A stretch of DNA of 64,000 bases from Prochlorococcus marinus XMU1412 (GCF_017696315.1 NZ_JAAORJ010000002.1:333267-397266); one strand, 5' to 3'; shown: positions 51,036 to 60,174, counted from the first letter of the stretch. Made by a program: numbers and translations. Notes: generated from the letters alone by a model not told the origin.

Positions 51036-51128
51036 TTATGTCCTTTAAATGTCCAAGAAATTAATAAGGGCTAGAAAGCATTGCTATAAGGGCTTTTTAT
51101 GAGCCTCCGTACTGCCTTAAAGACAGTA
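51036..51128. other. Structured intergenic segment, possible terminator or small RNA
   Basis: Two TAAGGGCT direct repeats (starting near 51064 and 51089) are followed by a weak hairpin GGGCTTTTTATGAGCCT and a stronger one: GTACTG at 51109-51114 pairs with CAGTAC, with an inner CTT/AAG. Read leftward these follow the stop of the secreted-protein gene, so they could end its transcript, although no clear U-run follows. A small RNA is an alternative. Confidence 0.35.
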
Positions 51129-51389
51129 CTACTTAGATTGAAGCTTTTCAGTGGCAGTTTGTTTATCAATACTAGGTACATCACTTAATCCATTAGCATC
51201 AAACCAAGGGGCGCTCGCCCAATCAAAGCCTTCGCCAAAAGTATTATCTGGTGCAGTTACATACCAATGACATGATGCATCTGGTATATCAACAGCACAT
51301 TTTGACCAATCATCTGACCACTGAGGGACCTGTACCCACAGCACTGAAGATAGAAGTAGAGATATCAGATTAATCATGAACTTTATCAT
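51129..51389 (-). CDS. Small secreted Trp-rich protein (86 aa)
   Basis: 86 residues. An N-terminal signal peptide or anchor (about 1-22, MIKFMINLISLLLSSVLWVQ) precedes a polar domain with Trp at several positions and two cysteines about nine residues apart (CAVDIPDASC) that could form a disulfide outside the cytoplasm. Motifs DDWSKCAVD and FDWASAPWFDANG are not from a family I know. Met1 (51389) and Met5 (51377) are both ATG; either leaves a usable leader. It lies between repeat copies 2 and 3. Unknown function. Confidence 0.6.
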   Translation of the reverse strand: MIKFMINLISLLLSSVLWVQVPQWSDDWSKCAVDIPDASCHWYVTAPDNTFGEGFDWASAPWFDANGLSDVPSIDKQTATEKLQSK

Positions 51390-51425
51390 ACAACATTAAT
51401 TACTTTTATAGGATTATTATCTATC

Positions 51426-51471
51426 TAATATAAGAATCATATATAGACTAGTTTATGGTCTCATATGAGAA
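51426..51471. repeat. Palindromic ~45-base repeat, copy 3 (divergent)
   Basis: Between the divergent-side end of the secreted-protein gene and the pheT 3' end. It contains ATATAGACTAGTTTATGGTCT (AGAC/GTCT inverted half-sites) and then TCTCATATGAGA, a perfect 12-base palindrome. It aligns with copies 1 and 2 over the same length but is more diverged at its left end. Confidence 0.5.
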
Positions 51472-51482
51472 TAATAATACGA

Positions 51483-53927
51483 TTAATTTCTCAGTTTTGT
51501 GTTAAAGCATTTTTCAACATTAGAAATGATATTTGAATGTATTGATGTAATGTCTGAATCAAGTAATGTTTTATCTTTATCTCTATAAGATAATCTAAAT
51601 GTATAACTTATATGATCATCTCCAAATTTAGAATCTTCAAAAACATCCAGTAAATTTACATCCTCTAAGAGATTTTTTCCTGTTTTTCTTATTTGTGATG
51701 TTATTTCGCTAATTAAAAATTTCTTACTGAAAACAAAATTAATATCCCTTTCCATTTTCGGAACAGTTGCGTATTGCTTATATATTGGAATCCATTTATT
51801 TTTTCTTGTACTAGCTCCTAAGAGGTTAGAAACATTTATATTAAATAAATAAACTTTTTTTAATGACTTCTTTTCTAATATTAGTTTGGGATGTATTTCA
51901 CCAAAATAACCTGCATCTTTCCCTTCAATAACTAATTTCGCTGTTCTTCCTGGATGAAGAAAATCAATTGAATCAGTAGGTTTATCATCAATCTTTATGT
52001 TCAAGCAAGATAAAGCCTCTTTTAACTTTCCTCTGGCCTGGAAATAATTAAGATCGTTATCCTTACCCGAATTTACCCATTTCCCAAATTTTTTATTTCC
52101 ATAAATCGCACCATTCAAAACTTCTTCTTGAATGAACTCAGTTTTATTTTGAAAAACATTTCCAATTTCAAATATATAACAACTTGATTGTCCAGCTTTT
52201 ATATTACGGTTCACTATCTCCAAATGTTCTTTCCAGATATTATCTCTAAGACAGCTTGTTTCTAATAACAAAGGATTAGAAATCTTTATAAGTTTTTCAT
52301 CATCTTCAGGAACAAGAGAGTAGCTTAGTACCTCGTTAAAACCATTTTCTATAAAACCATTTTTTACTTTTCTCAATGCCAACTGTTCTGATGACAATTT
52401 TCCAGGTTTAATTGGATTAGGAAGTTTTAAGTCGAATCTGTCATACCCTATTAATCTAGCTATTTCTTCAATTAAATCTATTTCTCTTATTAAATCATGT
52501 GATCTATTAGGAATTACTGCTACATCCCAGCCATATTCTTTATTCTTTAAAGTACAACCTATGAGTGTTAATTTATCAACTATTTCATTATCAGATAAAT
52601 TTCTTTTTTCATATTGATCGTTAATTACTAATGGACCAAGAATTTTATGTATTCGATTTCTCCGTAGTTTAATAAATATATCCTCATTACTTATTAAATT
52701 TGAAGTATTGATGATTGGTGAATTAATAGAAAAATATTTTTCTAAAAGATTAATTGCCCTTGTTACTGCAATTATTGTATTTTTTGATGAAATCCCTTTT
52801 TCATACCTGCTGCTAGATTCTGTTCTTATGCCAACCGCCTTGGAAGATTTTCTTATAGAAACTGGATTAAAAACAGCGCCTTCAAGGTAAATAGATGAGG
52901 TAGTATTACCTACAGAAGTCTCTAAACCGCCAATAACCCCTGCAATAGCTACCGGTTTATCGCAACAAGTAATAACTGTGATATGGTCATTTAAGTCATA
53001 TTCTTTACCATCTAAGCAAATAAGGCTTTCATTATTCTTGCCTTTTCTTACAGAGAAATCTTCTGGACAAACTTCCTTACCAATTAAGTTTGACAGTTTA
53101 TCTTTATCAAACGCATGCAAAGGTTGACCTTGTTCTAAAAGAATATAATTTGTCAAATCAACTAGAAGATTAATAGATTTTATACCTGATTTTTCTATAC
53201 GGTCTTTAAGCCAATTTGGCGATAATTTCTCTCCATTTACTCCATCAATGCAGCTTATTGTATAAATGCAATTAGATTCTATAGCCTGTGGACAAAGTTT
53301 AATTCCCTTAAGTAAATCAATGCTGTATTTATGGTTTAATTCTGGAAAATTTAAGGTGGATTCTAAAAGGGCAGAAATTTCACGGGCTATACCAATAACA
53401 GACATTCCATCAGGTCTATTAGCTGTAATAGCTAAATCATATATAAAATCATTTAATTGAAGCAAGTCAGACGCTGGAGTACCCAATTCATGATTTAGAG
53501 CCAAATCATCATCAATTATCTCTATCCCTTCGCTAGAGTCTTCTAAACCCAGTTCCTGCAGTGAACATATCATTCCTTCACTAATTACACCTCTAATTTC
53601 ACTTCTTTTAATAGTTAAATCAACTGCATTTAATTTCGCGCCAACAGTAGCAACATAAACATAAATATTTGGTTTAATATTGCGCGCACCACAGATAATT
53701 TGTAAATTCTTTGAATTACCAATATCGACTTGGCAAATTGAAAGTTTGTCAGATCCTTCGTGTTTTAAAACAGATAATACCTTACCTAAAACAACACCAT
53801 TTACATTTTTTGAACAATCTTCTAATGATTCAACCTCAAATCCACCAATAGATAATTTCTCAGAGAGATCTTCAGGAGTAGAAGTAATTTCTACTAAATT
53901 TTTCAACCAATTTTGAGAAACTTTCAT
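51483..53927 (-). CDS. pheT: Phenylalanyl-tRNA synthetase beta subunit
   Basis: Beta chain of the alpha2-beta2 enzyme that charges tRNA-Phe. 814 residues in normal order: N-terminal tRNA-binding OB domain (about 40-150, KVLSVLKHEGSDKLSICQVD), B3/B4 editing domain (about 210-370, LVDLTNYILLEQGQPLHAFD), B5 (about 400-475), the class II-like catalytic-fold region, and the C-terminal FDX-ACB anticodon domain (about 720-814, PKMERDINFVF, ending YTFRLSYRDKDKTL). The alpha subunit is not in the window. Divergent from rpmG. Confidence 0.96.
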   Translation of the reverse strand: MKVSQNWLKNLVEITSTPEDLSEKLSIGGFEVESLEDCSKNVNGVVLGKVLSVLKHEGSDKLSICQVDIGNSKNLQIICGARNIKPNIYVYVATVGAKLNAVDLTIKRSEIRGVISEGMICSLQELGLEDSSEGIEIIDDDLALNHELGTPASDLLQLNDFIYDLAITANRPDGMSVIGIAREISALLESTLNFPELNHKYSIDLLKGIKLCPQAIESNCIYTISCIDGVNGEKLSPNWLKDRIEKSGIKSINLLVDLTNYILLEQGQPLHAFDKDKLSNLIGKEVCPEDFSVRKGKNNESLICLDGKEYDLNDHITVITCCDKPVAIAGVIGGLETSVGNTTSSIYLEGAVFNPVSIRKSSKAVGIRTESSSRYEKGISSKNTIIAVTRAINLLEKYFSINSPIINTSNLISNEDIFIKLRRNRIHKILGPLVINDQYEKRNLSDNEIVDKLTLIGCTLKNKEYGWDVAVIPNRSHDLIREIDLIEEIARLIGYDRFDLKLPNPIKPGKLSSEQLALRKVKNGFIENGFNEVLSYSLVPEDDEKLIKISNPLLLETSCLRDNIWKEHLEIVNRNIKAGQSSCYIFEIGNVFQNKTEFIQEEVLNGAIYGNKKFGKWVNSGKDNDLNYFQARGKLKEALSCLNIKIDDKPTDSIDFLHPGRTAKLVIEGKDAGYFGEIHPKLILEKKSLKKVYLFNINVSNLLGASTRKNKWIPIYKQYATVPKMERDINFVFSKKFLISEITSQIRKTGKNLLEDVNLLDVFEDSKFGDDHISYTFRLSYRDKDKTLLDSDITSIHSNIISNVEKCFNTKLRN

Positions 53928-54028
53928 ATATATTTTTTAATCAATGATGATAAAAGAAATAAGTATATCTTCAAAAAAGTTTGTTGAAGATGTACAATAG
54001 AAAATTATACAATAAAGTATTAATTAAA

Positions 54029-54223
54029 ATGGCCAAAAAAGGGACAAGAGTTGTAGTGACCCTGGAATGTACTGAAGCTAGAACAAGCACAGATCCTAAG
54101 AGATCAAATGGTGTCTCAAGATATACTACTGAAAAAAATCGTAGAAATACAACCGAAAGATTAGAACTAAAAAAGTTTAATCCTCATTTAAACAGAATGA
54201 CAATTCACAAAGAAATTAAGTAA
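54029..54223 (+). CDS. rpmG: 50S ribosomal protein L33
   Basis: 64-residue L33. The product begins [18 protein letters not shown], the family start, and includes [26 protein letters not shown]. The frame is open 16 codons earlier from an ATG at 53981, but that stretch has no family similarity, so ATG 54029 is chosen. It precedes rpsR by 12 bases, the usual cyanobacterial L33-S18 pair. Confidence 0.96.
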   Translation: MAKKGTRVVVTLECTEARTSTDPKRSNGVSRYTTEKNRRNTTERLELKKFNPHLNRMTIHKEIK

Positions 54224-54235
54224 TCAAATCAAATC

Positions 54236-54457
54236 ATGCCTAATTCAATTTTTAAAAAACAATTATCACCTATCAAACCAGGGGATCCTATTGACTATAA
54301 GGATGTAGAGCTACTAAAAAAATTCATAACTGAGAGGGGAAAAATCCTACCAAGAAGAATGACAGGTTTAACCTCTAAGCAACAAAGAGATCTCACATTA
54401 GCTGTTAAGAGAGCCAGAATTGTAGCTCTTTTACCCTTCGTAAATCCTGAAGGATAA
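54236..54457 (+). CDS. rpsR: 30S ribosomal protein S18
   Basis: 73-residue S18, typical length for cyanobacteria. Core: [44 protein letters not shown] (S18 signature around residues 19-60), ending LLPFVNPEG. Co-transcribed with rpmG, and probably with the RNB-domain gene 45 bases downstream. Confidence 0.97.
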   Translation: MPNSIFKKQLSPIKPGDPIDYKDVELLKKFITERGKILPRRMTGLTSKQQRDLTLAVKRARIVALLPFVNPEG

Positions 54458-54502
54458 TTTCATATTGAATATAGTTGGCACTATAATTAATATTTCAAAT
54501 AT

Positions 54503-55687
54503 TTGAAAGATTTAACAAATTTAAAAACATATATTATTGACTCTGATGATCCACATGAGGTTGATGACGCTATTTCATTAGAAATAAAAGAAGGAAATAA
54601 AAAAAATTTATGGATACATATTAGTAATCCATGCAAACTCTTTTTGCATGATTCTAATGTTGATTTAAATGCAAGAAAGAGAAATAGCAGTTTATATTTA
54701 ATTGATCAATATGTCCCAATGCTTCCTAAAGATATTCTTGAGAAGGCAAATCTAGCTCAAAATAAAGTTTCAGAAACTATTAGTGCAGCAATAGAATTCA
54801 ATGACGATGGATCAATAAATAAATATGAAATAACTGAAGCAATAATAAAACCAAAATATCAATTAACATATGAAGATGCAAATGAAATATTAGAAATAGA
54901 ACCCAAAGAAGAAATAGAATTAATTGAGATTAAAAAATTATTAGAAAAAAGTATTACATATAGAAAGAAACAAGGAGCAATTATTTTTGAAAGTCCTAAT
55001 AATAAAATTAAATTATATGAGGATAAGATTATACTAACTAAATTAGAGAAAACAATATCGCAGATTATAGTTGCAGAATCAATGATACTAATGGGTTATG
55101 TAACAAGTTTATTTATGGATAAATATGATTTAGCGGCTGCATTTAGGATTCAAAAAATAAACTGCGATCCATCTGAAATACTTAATAAATATAATGATAG
55201 TGATATTAAATATATAATACTAAAACAATATATGGGAAGAAGTTACATCACTACTAAGCCAGGAATCCATGAATCATTAGGCCTTAAAATGTATGTACAA
55301 TGTACATCACCATTAAGAAGATATCTTGATTTGATTATACAAAGGCAAGTCTATAACAAAATTAATAATTACGAAGTTCTAAGTAAAGATTCAGTCTCTA
55401 AAATTCTTGATTATTCAAAAAATAGACAATTAGAGAATAATAATATATTTAAAAATGATAGATTTAAGTATTTAAAATTATTTTTTAAGAATGAAAAAAA
55501 ACCTTTTTATAAAATAATATTTGTTAAGTGGATTAATCATAAAAAAAATATTGCTTTGGTTTATTTTCCAGATTATTCACTAGAAATACTTATTACTCTT
55601 TTTGTATCAATAGAAATATATAGTAATAAAATATATAAAGTTAAATATATTATAAATGATAATAATCTTTTAGAATTTATTTATTAG
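54503..55687 (+). CDS. RNB-domain exoribonuclease (RNase II/R family), short form
   Basis: 3'-5' exoribonuclease of the RNB family. The protein (394 residues, TTG start 54503) opens directly with the catalytic metal-site motif IDSDDPHEVDDAISLE (12-27; Asp13, Asp21, Asp22, with Glu19 where many family members have Asp), keeps LPASNQKL-free RNB features MLPKDILEKANL and YVQCTSPLRRYLDLIIQRQ, and ends in about 80 variable residues. It lacks the N-terminal cold-shock domains, and the C-terminal part is too short and diverged to call a clear S1 domain, so it is roughly half the size of RNase R. It follows rpsR by 45 bases. Confidence 0.85.
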   Translation: MKDLTNLKTYIIDSDDPHEVDDAISLEIKEGNKKNLWIHISNPCKLFLHDSNVDLNARKRNSSLYLIDQYVPMLPKDILEKANLAQNKVSETISAAIEFNDDGSINKYEITEAIIKPKYQLTYEDANEILEIEPKEEIELIEIKKLLEKSITYRKKQGAIIFESPNNKIKLYEDKIILTKLEKTISQIIVAESMILMGYVTSLFMDKYDLAAAFRIQKINCDPSEILNKYNDSDIKYIILKQYMGRSYITTKPGIHESLGLKMYVQCTSPLRRYLDLIIQRQVYNKINNYEVLSKDSVSKILDYSKNRQLENNNIFKNDRFKYLKLFFKNEKKPFYKIIFVKWINHKKNIALVYFPDYSLEILITLFVSIEIYSNKIYKVKYIINDNNLLEFIY

Positions 55688-55755
55688 TAAGATAATAAAC
55701 ATAATGAGTTGTTATTAGTTTAAAAAATATCTGTTAGTATAAATAAAAAAACCTT

Positions 55756-57300
55756 ATGACTTTTGTCATTACTACACCTTTATACTATGTTAATGATAAA
55801 CCTCATTTAGGAAGTGTATATACAACAATAATTTGTGACTCAATAGCTAGGTATAAAAGGCTTTCAGGTGAAGATGTTATGTTTATCACGGGTGTTGATG
55901 AACATGGTTTGAAAATACAAAGAACAGCTCTTGAAAAGGGAATTGAACCAAAATCACATTGTGATGAAATCTCAGAAGTCTTTAATAATAATTGGAATGA
56001 TTGGAATATATCGTTTGACAAATTTATAAGAACAAGCTCAAAAAATCATGAATTTGTTGTTAATGAATTTTATGAAAGAGTAAAAGCATCAGATGATATC
56101 TATATGGGAGTTCAAAAAGGTTGGTATTGTGTCGGTTGTGAAGAATTTAAAGATAATCCAGAAAACTCATCAACATACAAATGTCCAATACATCAAAAAA
56201 ATCTAGAATGGAAAAATGAAGAGAATCTCTTTTTTAGGCTTTCAAAATATCAAAAAGAAATCGAGAAAATAATCAACGAACCTTCTTTTATAGAGCCAAT
56301 AGAAAGAAAGAATGAAATTATAAATTTTGTTTCTAGAGGTTTAAAGGATTTTTCAATTTCAAGAACAAATGTTACATGGGGAATTCCAGTCCCTGGTTAC
56401 GATAACCATACCTTTTATGTGTGGTTTGATGCTTTACTTGGATATGTAAGTGCCATTAGTTCTGATGAGACAGAACATTCATTGGAAAAATCAATTAATA
56501 GAGGATGGCCAGCTGATGTTCATTTAATTGGTAAGGATATTCTGAGATTCCATGCTGTATATTGGCCTGCAATGCTCATTTCTGCCAAAATGAAAGTTCC
56601 AAAAAAAGTTTTTGGCCACGGATTTCTTACAAGAGAGGGACAAAAAATGGGTAAAAGCTTAGGAAATGTACTCGACCCTGATTTATTGCTTACAAAATAT
56701 GGAAATGATCCTGTAAGGTGGTACCTCATTAAAGACATATCACTAGGAAATGATGGAGATTTTCAAGATAAAAGATTTGTTGACATCATCAATAATGACT
56801 TAGCTAATACAATTGGTAATTTATTAAATAGAACATCATCTATGTCTAGAAAATGGTTTGATAATAAAGTGCCAAATAATGAAAAAATTTTAAGTGAAAA
56901 TAAATTAGAGAATTTTGCCAAAATTGCAGTTGAGAACTATATTTATAACTTTGATAACTACAAATTAGATTTAGCAGCTAATGAAATACTTAGCCTAGCA
57001 ATTAATACAAATTTGTATTTGAATGATAATCAGCCATGGCTGCTAATAAAAGAGAAAGATAATCTACCTCTAGTTAAAGAAATTATTTATAACGTTTTAG
57101 AAAGTACACGAATAATAGGATTATTATTACTACCTTTATTGCCCGATTTATCTATAAAAATTAATGAACAACTTGGTTCTATATACACGGAGGAGACTCC
57201 TTGGAAAAAACAATTAATTTGGGGATTATTAGTTAACAACTCAAGTCTTCCTAAACCCAATCCAATTATAAATAAACTTGAGTATGAGCAAAAATTATAG
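55756..57300 (+). CDS. metG: Methionyl-tRNA synthetase
   Basis: Charges initiator and elongator tRNA-Met. 514 residues. Motifs: TTPLYYVNDKPHLGS (HLGS at 17-20 as the HIGH signature), VDEHG, the zinc knuckle region WYCVGCEEFK...CPIH (about 124-147), and GQKMGKSLGNVLDP as the KMSKS loop (KMGKS). It ends soon after the anticodon domain, without a C-terminal dimerisation EMAP domain. The last 17 bases overlap the LptC-like gene when that is started at ATG 57284. Confidence 0.96.
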   Translation: MTFVITTPLYYVNDKPHLGSVYTTIICDSIARYKRLSGEDVMFITGVDEHGLKIQRTALEKGIEPKSHCDEISEVFNNNWNDWNISFDKFIRTSSKNHEFVVNEFYERVKASDDIYMGVQKGWYCVGCEEFKDNPENSSTYKCPIHQKNLEWKNEENLFFRLSKYQKEIEKIINEPSFIEPIERKNEIINFVSRGLKDFSISRTNVTWGIPVPGYDNHTFYVWFDALLGYVSAISSDETEHSLEKSINRGWPADVHLIGKDILRFHAVYWPAMLISAKMKVPKKVFGHGFLTREGQKMGKSLGNVLDPDLLLTKYGNDPVRWYLIKDISLGNDGDFQDKRFVDIINNDLANTIGNLLNRTSSMSRKWFDNKVPNNEKILSENKLENFAKIAVENYIYNFDNYKLDLAANEILSLAINTNLYLNDNQPWLLIKEKDNLPLVKEIIYNVLESTRIIGLLLLPLLPDLSIKINEQLGSIYTEETPWKKQLIWGLLVNNSSLPKPNPIINKLEYEQKL

Positions 57301-57907
57301 ATTAATAATTTTCCTTCCATTATTTATGCTTGGTTGCACCCCAAATGTAATTGATGAAAATAAAGTTATACAAAAAATAGACAGTTTAGATATGACTATT
57401 TTCTCTAAAAGTGGAGATAAAATATATTCTATTACCAGTCCAAATTCAAGTTATGACAATATTGAATTAAAATTCGAATTAAAAAAACCTATTATTAACA
57501 TTCTTAATGGGAAAGAAACTAAATATATTATTAGTTCAGAAGAATCTACATTATCAGACAACAATAAACTCTTGAAAATGAAAGGGAATGTTAAATTAAA
57601 AACTTTAAAAAAGAATGAGGATATTTTAAATGCTGATAATTTTATTTGGAATATAGAAAATACTAACTATCTACTAGAGGGTAATATAAGATTTGAAAAT
57701 CAAAATATCATCTTAAATTCAGGAAAAGCCATATTGGGTTCAGATAACATAATTGAATTTTTCAATCCAGTAAAATATATAATTAAAGATGAAAATAACG
57801 AGAATACATATGAAATAAACTCAGAAAATGCTTTCTATAATTTAAATAATGAATCAGTAAGCTTTAAAGCAAAAGATAAAAGAGTTAAATCAATAATATA
57901 TTTTTAA
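57284..57907 (+). CDS. LptC-like LPS-export lipoprotein
   Basis: 207-residue lipoprotein: hydrophobic leader LIIFLPLFMLGCTPN with a lipobox Cys at about residue 17, then beta-rich sequence with repeated short strands (IYSITSPNSSYDN, LKMKGNVKLKTLK, NADNFIWNIENTNYLLEGNIRFENQ) typical of the LptC/LptA jellyroll fold (DUF1239). In Gram-negatives LptC is part of the bridge carrying LPS to the outer membrane. ATG 57284 is inside the metG end; a TTG at 57278 is also in frame. The 3' end overlaps the convergent CCB gene by 4 bases. Fold assignment is by pattern, so moderate confidence. Confidence 0.75.
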   Translation: MSKNYRLIIFLPLFMLGCTPNVIDENKVIQKIDSLDMTIFSKSGDKIYSITSPNSSYDNIELKFELKKPIINILNGKETKYIISSEESTLSDNNKLLKMKGNVKLKTLKKNEDILNADNFIWNIENTNYLLEGNIRFENQNIILNSGKAILGSDNIIEFFNPVKYIIKDENNENTYEINSENAFYNLNNESVSFKAKDKRVKSIIYF

Positions 57908-58530
57908 ATTTTATTTTTTGAGAAAATATTATTAATTTTTTTGGACCAGTTATTAATCCATTTTTCATCAGACTTGGTAAAACACTTAGCACTCCAGCCT
58001 CCAATCAATATGAAAGCCTTATTATTTATAGGTACAACTAAAATAGATGGAATTTCAGCACAAAAATTATAAAATTCATCTCTTCCAGGATAAAATTTAG
58101 TGTTTGCCAATGATATTAATTTCATATCTTTAATAGATCTCAGACAAGTTTCCCCAGGTTTAAAATTATTACTTGAAGTGATACCCCTCCTTAATATATT
58201 GACGCCATCATTGTGGATTAATATTGCTGCTGCTGCTGTAGAAGTTAATATTGCTTCAGAACCCCATGCAAGTTCATCAATAACTTCATCCGGCATGTTT
58301 CTATCGAAGAGAAACTTATTTTCTCCTTTTAAAACAGCTTTCTCACCAGCTATGGGTTGGAATTGTTTAAATAAAAAACCTATCAAAATAATAAATAACG
58401 AAGCTATTGCAGCTAACACTTGTGCTCTTTCAAGCTCAGGAGTGATTGTTTCTATTGAAATGAAATTTGCTATCTGAAAAATAAAAAGTATTACACCGAC
58501 TGATATTAATGATTTCCCATTGAATCCCAT
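57904..58530 (-). CDS. Cofactor assembly of complex C subunit B (CCB2/CCB4-like)
   Basis: 208 residues with two N-terminal membrane spans (about 10-28 and 38-52) and a soluble C-terminal domain containing GETCLRSIKDMKLISLANTKFYPGRDEF and IPSILVVPINNKAFILIGGWSAKCFTKSDEKWI. This matches the CCB2/CCB4 family, which helps attach heme ci covalently to cytochrome b6 in cyanobacteria and chloroplasts. Convergent 4-base overlap with the LptC-like gene. Its own promoter probably lies in the 111-base spacer before the small membrane-protein gene. Confidence 0.82.
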   Translation of the reverse strand: MGFNGKSLISVGVILFIFQIANFISIETITPELERAQVLAAIASLFIILIGFLFKQFQPIAGEKAVLKGENKFLFDRNMPDEVIDELAWGSEAILTSTAAAAILIHNDGVNILRRGITSSNNFKPGETCLRSIKDMKLISLANTKFYPGRDEFYNFCAEIPSILVVPINNKAFILIGGWSAKCFTKSDEKWINNWSKKINNIFSKNKI

Positions 58531-58641
58531 ATTTTAAATATGTTATTTCTAATTAAATTATGCAAATATTATATTGTTTAGTACATTTAAAATTACTCAA
58601 ACATATGGTTTTTAATATATAATTAACCAAAACCTCTCAAA

Positions 58642-58953
58642 ATGAACCTAAACATCAATAAATATATACTTTCTCTTATCTTTACTGGCTTTATTTTTAT
58701 TCTTGTCCCTTCGGCTACCTACGCAAATGAAATTAATAGTTTAAATAAATATTTTGGTATTACTCAACAGAAGACTGTTATAAATTACGAAAAAAGTCAG
58801 CCCTCATCTATTGACAACCCTGTAGTGGATCCAAATTTTAACACTATGAGATCAAAAGATACTGAGAGTTCGACTGCTACTTATATAGTTATAGGTTTGT
58901 TAATTGCTGCCACAATTATTCCTTTAGCAACATGGTGGTATTTCTCTAAATAA
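58642..58953 (+). CDS. Small membrane protein with leader and C-terminal anchor (103 aa)
   Basis: 103 residues: a signal-type leader (about 8-28, YILSLIFTGFIFILVP, followed by an ATYA cleavage-like site), a polar middle (about 29-78) and a C-terminal span (about 80-98, TYIVIGLLIAATIIPLATWWYFSK). This suggests an exported segment tethered at its C-terminus to the thylakoid or plasma membrane. No family recognised. Located 10 bases before cobU. Likely genuine given length, start and gene order. Confidence 0.65.
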   Translation: MNLNINKYILSLIFTGFIFILVPSATYANEINSLNKYFGITQQKTVINYEKSQPSSIDNPVVDPNFNTMRSKDTESSTATYIVIGLLIAATIIPLATWWYFSK

Positions 58954-58963
58954 TAGAGAATTT

Positions 58964-59524
58964 ATGAATGCTAAGGATTTAAGTATTAGTGAATATTCAT
59001 CTTATATAGTTTTTATTACAGGGGGGACAAAGAGTGGCAAAAGTGAATTCGCGGAGCATCTTGCTAAGGATGTAAATAAATTATCATATGTCGCCTTATC
59101 TGAAAACAATTTGGATGATAAAGAATGGCAATATAAAATTAATTCACATCGAAAAAGAAGGCCAAAAGATTGGAAATTAATAGAAACGACAGATCTATTA
59201 AATACATTAAGGAAAGAAGAAGGTCCATTATTAATAGATTCTATTGGCGGATTCGTTATGAAAAATATAGGCAAGGAACAAAATGAATGGTCAACAAAAA
59301 TGAATTCACTTATAAGTCTCTTAACTATAAGAAAAAGCATAACAATTATTGTTGGAGAACAAGTAGGTTGGAGTTTGGTCTCTGAATATAAAATTGGTAA
59401 TACATATATTGAAAGAATTGGCGAACTTCAAAAGAGAATAACCAAAATATCAAAAGATAATTGGCTGGCTATAAACGGCAGAGCAATCAAAATAGATGAA
59501 ATAAGTATTGAAATACCTACTTAA
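58964..59524 (+). CDS. cobU: Adenosylcobinamide kinase / guanylyltransferase
   Basis: Late B12 step: phosphorylates adenosylcobinamide and adds GMP from GTP. 186 residues with P-loop GGTKSGKSEFAE (20-31), HRKRRPKDWKLIET (the conserved HxxRRPxxW motif with guanylylated His, about 60-73), LLIDSIGGFV and IGELQKRI near the end. Normal length. Next to trmL by 2 bases. With cobN and metH it shows B12 synthesis and use in this genome. Confidence 0.93.
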   Translation: MNAKDLSISEYSSYIVFITGGTKSGKSEFAEHLAKDVNKLSYVALSENNLDDKEWQYKINSHRKRRPKDWKLIETTDLLNTLRKEEGPLLIDSIGGFVMKNIGKEQNEWSTKMNSLISLLTIRKSITIIVGEQVGWSLVSEYKIGNTYIERIGELQKRITKISKDNWLAINGRAIKIDEISIEIPT

Positions 59525-59526
59525 AA

Positions 59527-60009
59527 TTGGAAGTCGCTCTTTTTGAACCTAGAATCCCACAAAATACTGGTAATATAGCCAGATCATGTGCTGCATTTAA
59601 TATACCTTTAAATCTTATTGAGCCCTTGGGTTTTAAAATAGAAGACAAATATTTAAAAAGAGCAGGATTAGACTATTGGCCTCTAGTTACTGTTAATCAG
59701 TATGAGAATTTTGAAAAATTTTTAGCGTCAAAATCAACAAAAAGAATAATTTCTTTTAGTAAAAAGAATGGATTATATTTGAAGGATTTTAAATTTAAGC
59801 AAGATGATATTTTGCTATTTGGTAGAGAAGATTCAGGATTACCCGATTCCATAATTGATAAAAGCGACTTTTTAATATCAATATTTATGCCGAATATACA
59901 GACTAGTAACAATGATCAAAAAGGCGTTAGAAGTCTAAACCTTTCTGTAGCATGCGGAATTGCTATATATGAGGCGCACAAACAAATAAATTTTAAAAAT
60001 GGTAATTAA
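59527..60009 (+). CDS. trmL: tRNA (cytidine/uridine-34-2'-O)-methyltransferase
   Basis: 160-residue SPOUT methyltransferase that uses SAM to methylate the wobble ribose of tRNA-Leu isoacceptors. Knot motifs: VALFEPRIPQNTGNIARSCAAFNIPLNLIEPLGF at the start (N.GNI.R), LLFGREDSGLP (about 97-107), IFMPNIQTSNNDQKGVRSLNLSVACGIAIYE with the SLN motif. TTG start at 59527, two bases after the cobU stop, so translation is probably coupled. It lies just upstream of a tRNA gene. Confidence 0.92.
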   Translation: MEVALFEPRIPQNTGNIARSCAAFNIPLNLIEPLGFKIEDKYLKRAGLDYWPLVTVNQYENFEKFLASKSTKRIISFSKKNGLYLKDFKFKQDDILLFGREDSGLPDSIIDKSDFLISIFMPNIQTSNNDQKGVRSLNLSVACGIAIYEAHKQINFKNGN

Positions 60010-60038
60010 GTACAACCAATGTCTTACAATATTCCCAT

Positions 60039-60112
<74 letters not shown>

Positions 60113-60174
60113 TTTTCAATACTTTTCAATTGAAGAACATAGGTGAAGTTTTAATTTAACTATTGAAAACAATA

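Larger units (their letters stand above)
50708..51128. other. Gene-poor interval with repeats and a structured segment
   Basis: 421 bases without a convincing ORF on either strand. It holds two copies of the ~45-base palindromic repeat (50721-50765 and 50900-50945) and, at 51036-51128, a more GC-rich stretch with two potential hairpins just downstream of the leftward secreted-protein gene. The rest is plain AT-rich sequence. Confidence 0.6.

Noticed and set aside
50721-51471. CRISPR array
   Set aside because: Only three diverged copies, spaced about 180 and 525 bases apart with a gene between, and no cas genes. Not CRISPR.
59002-59340. 112-codon leftward frame antisense to cobU
   Set aside because: Overlaps the conserved P-loop and HxxRRP motifs of cobU on the other strand; no support as a gene.
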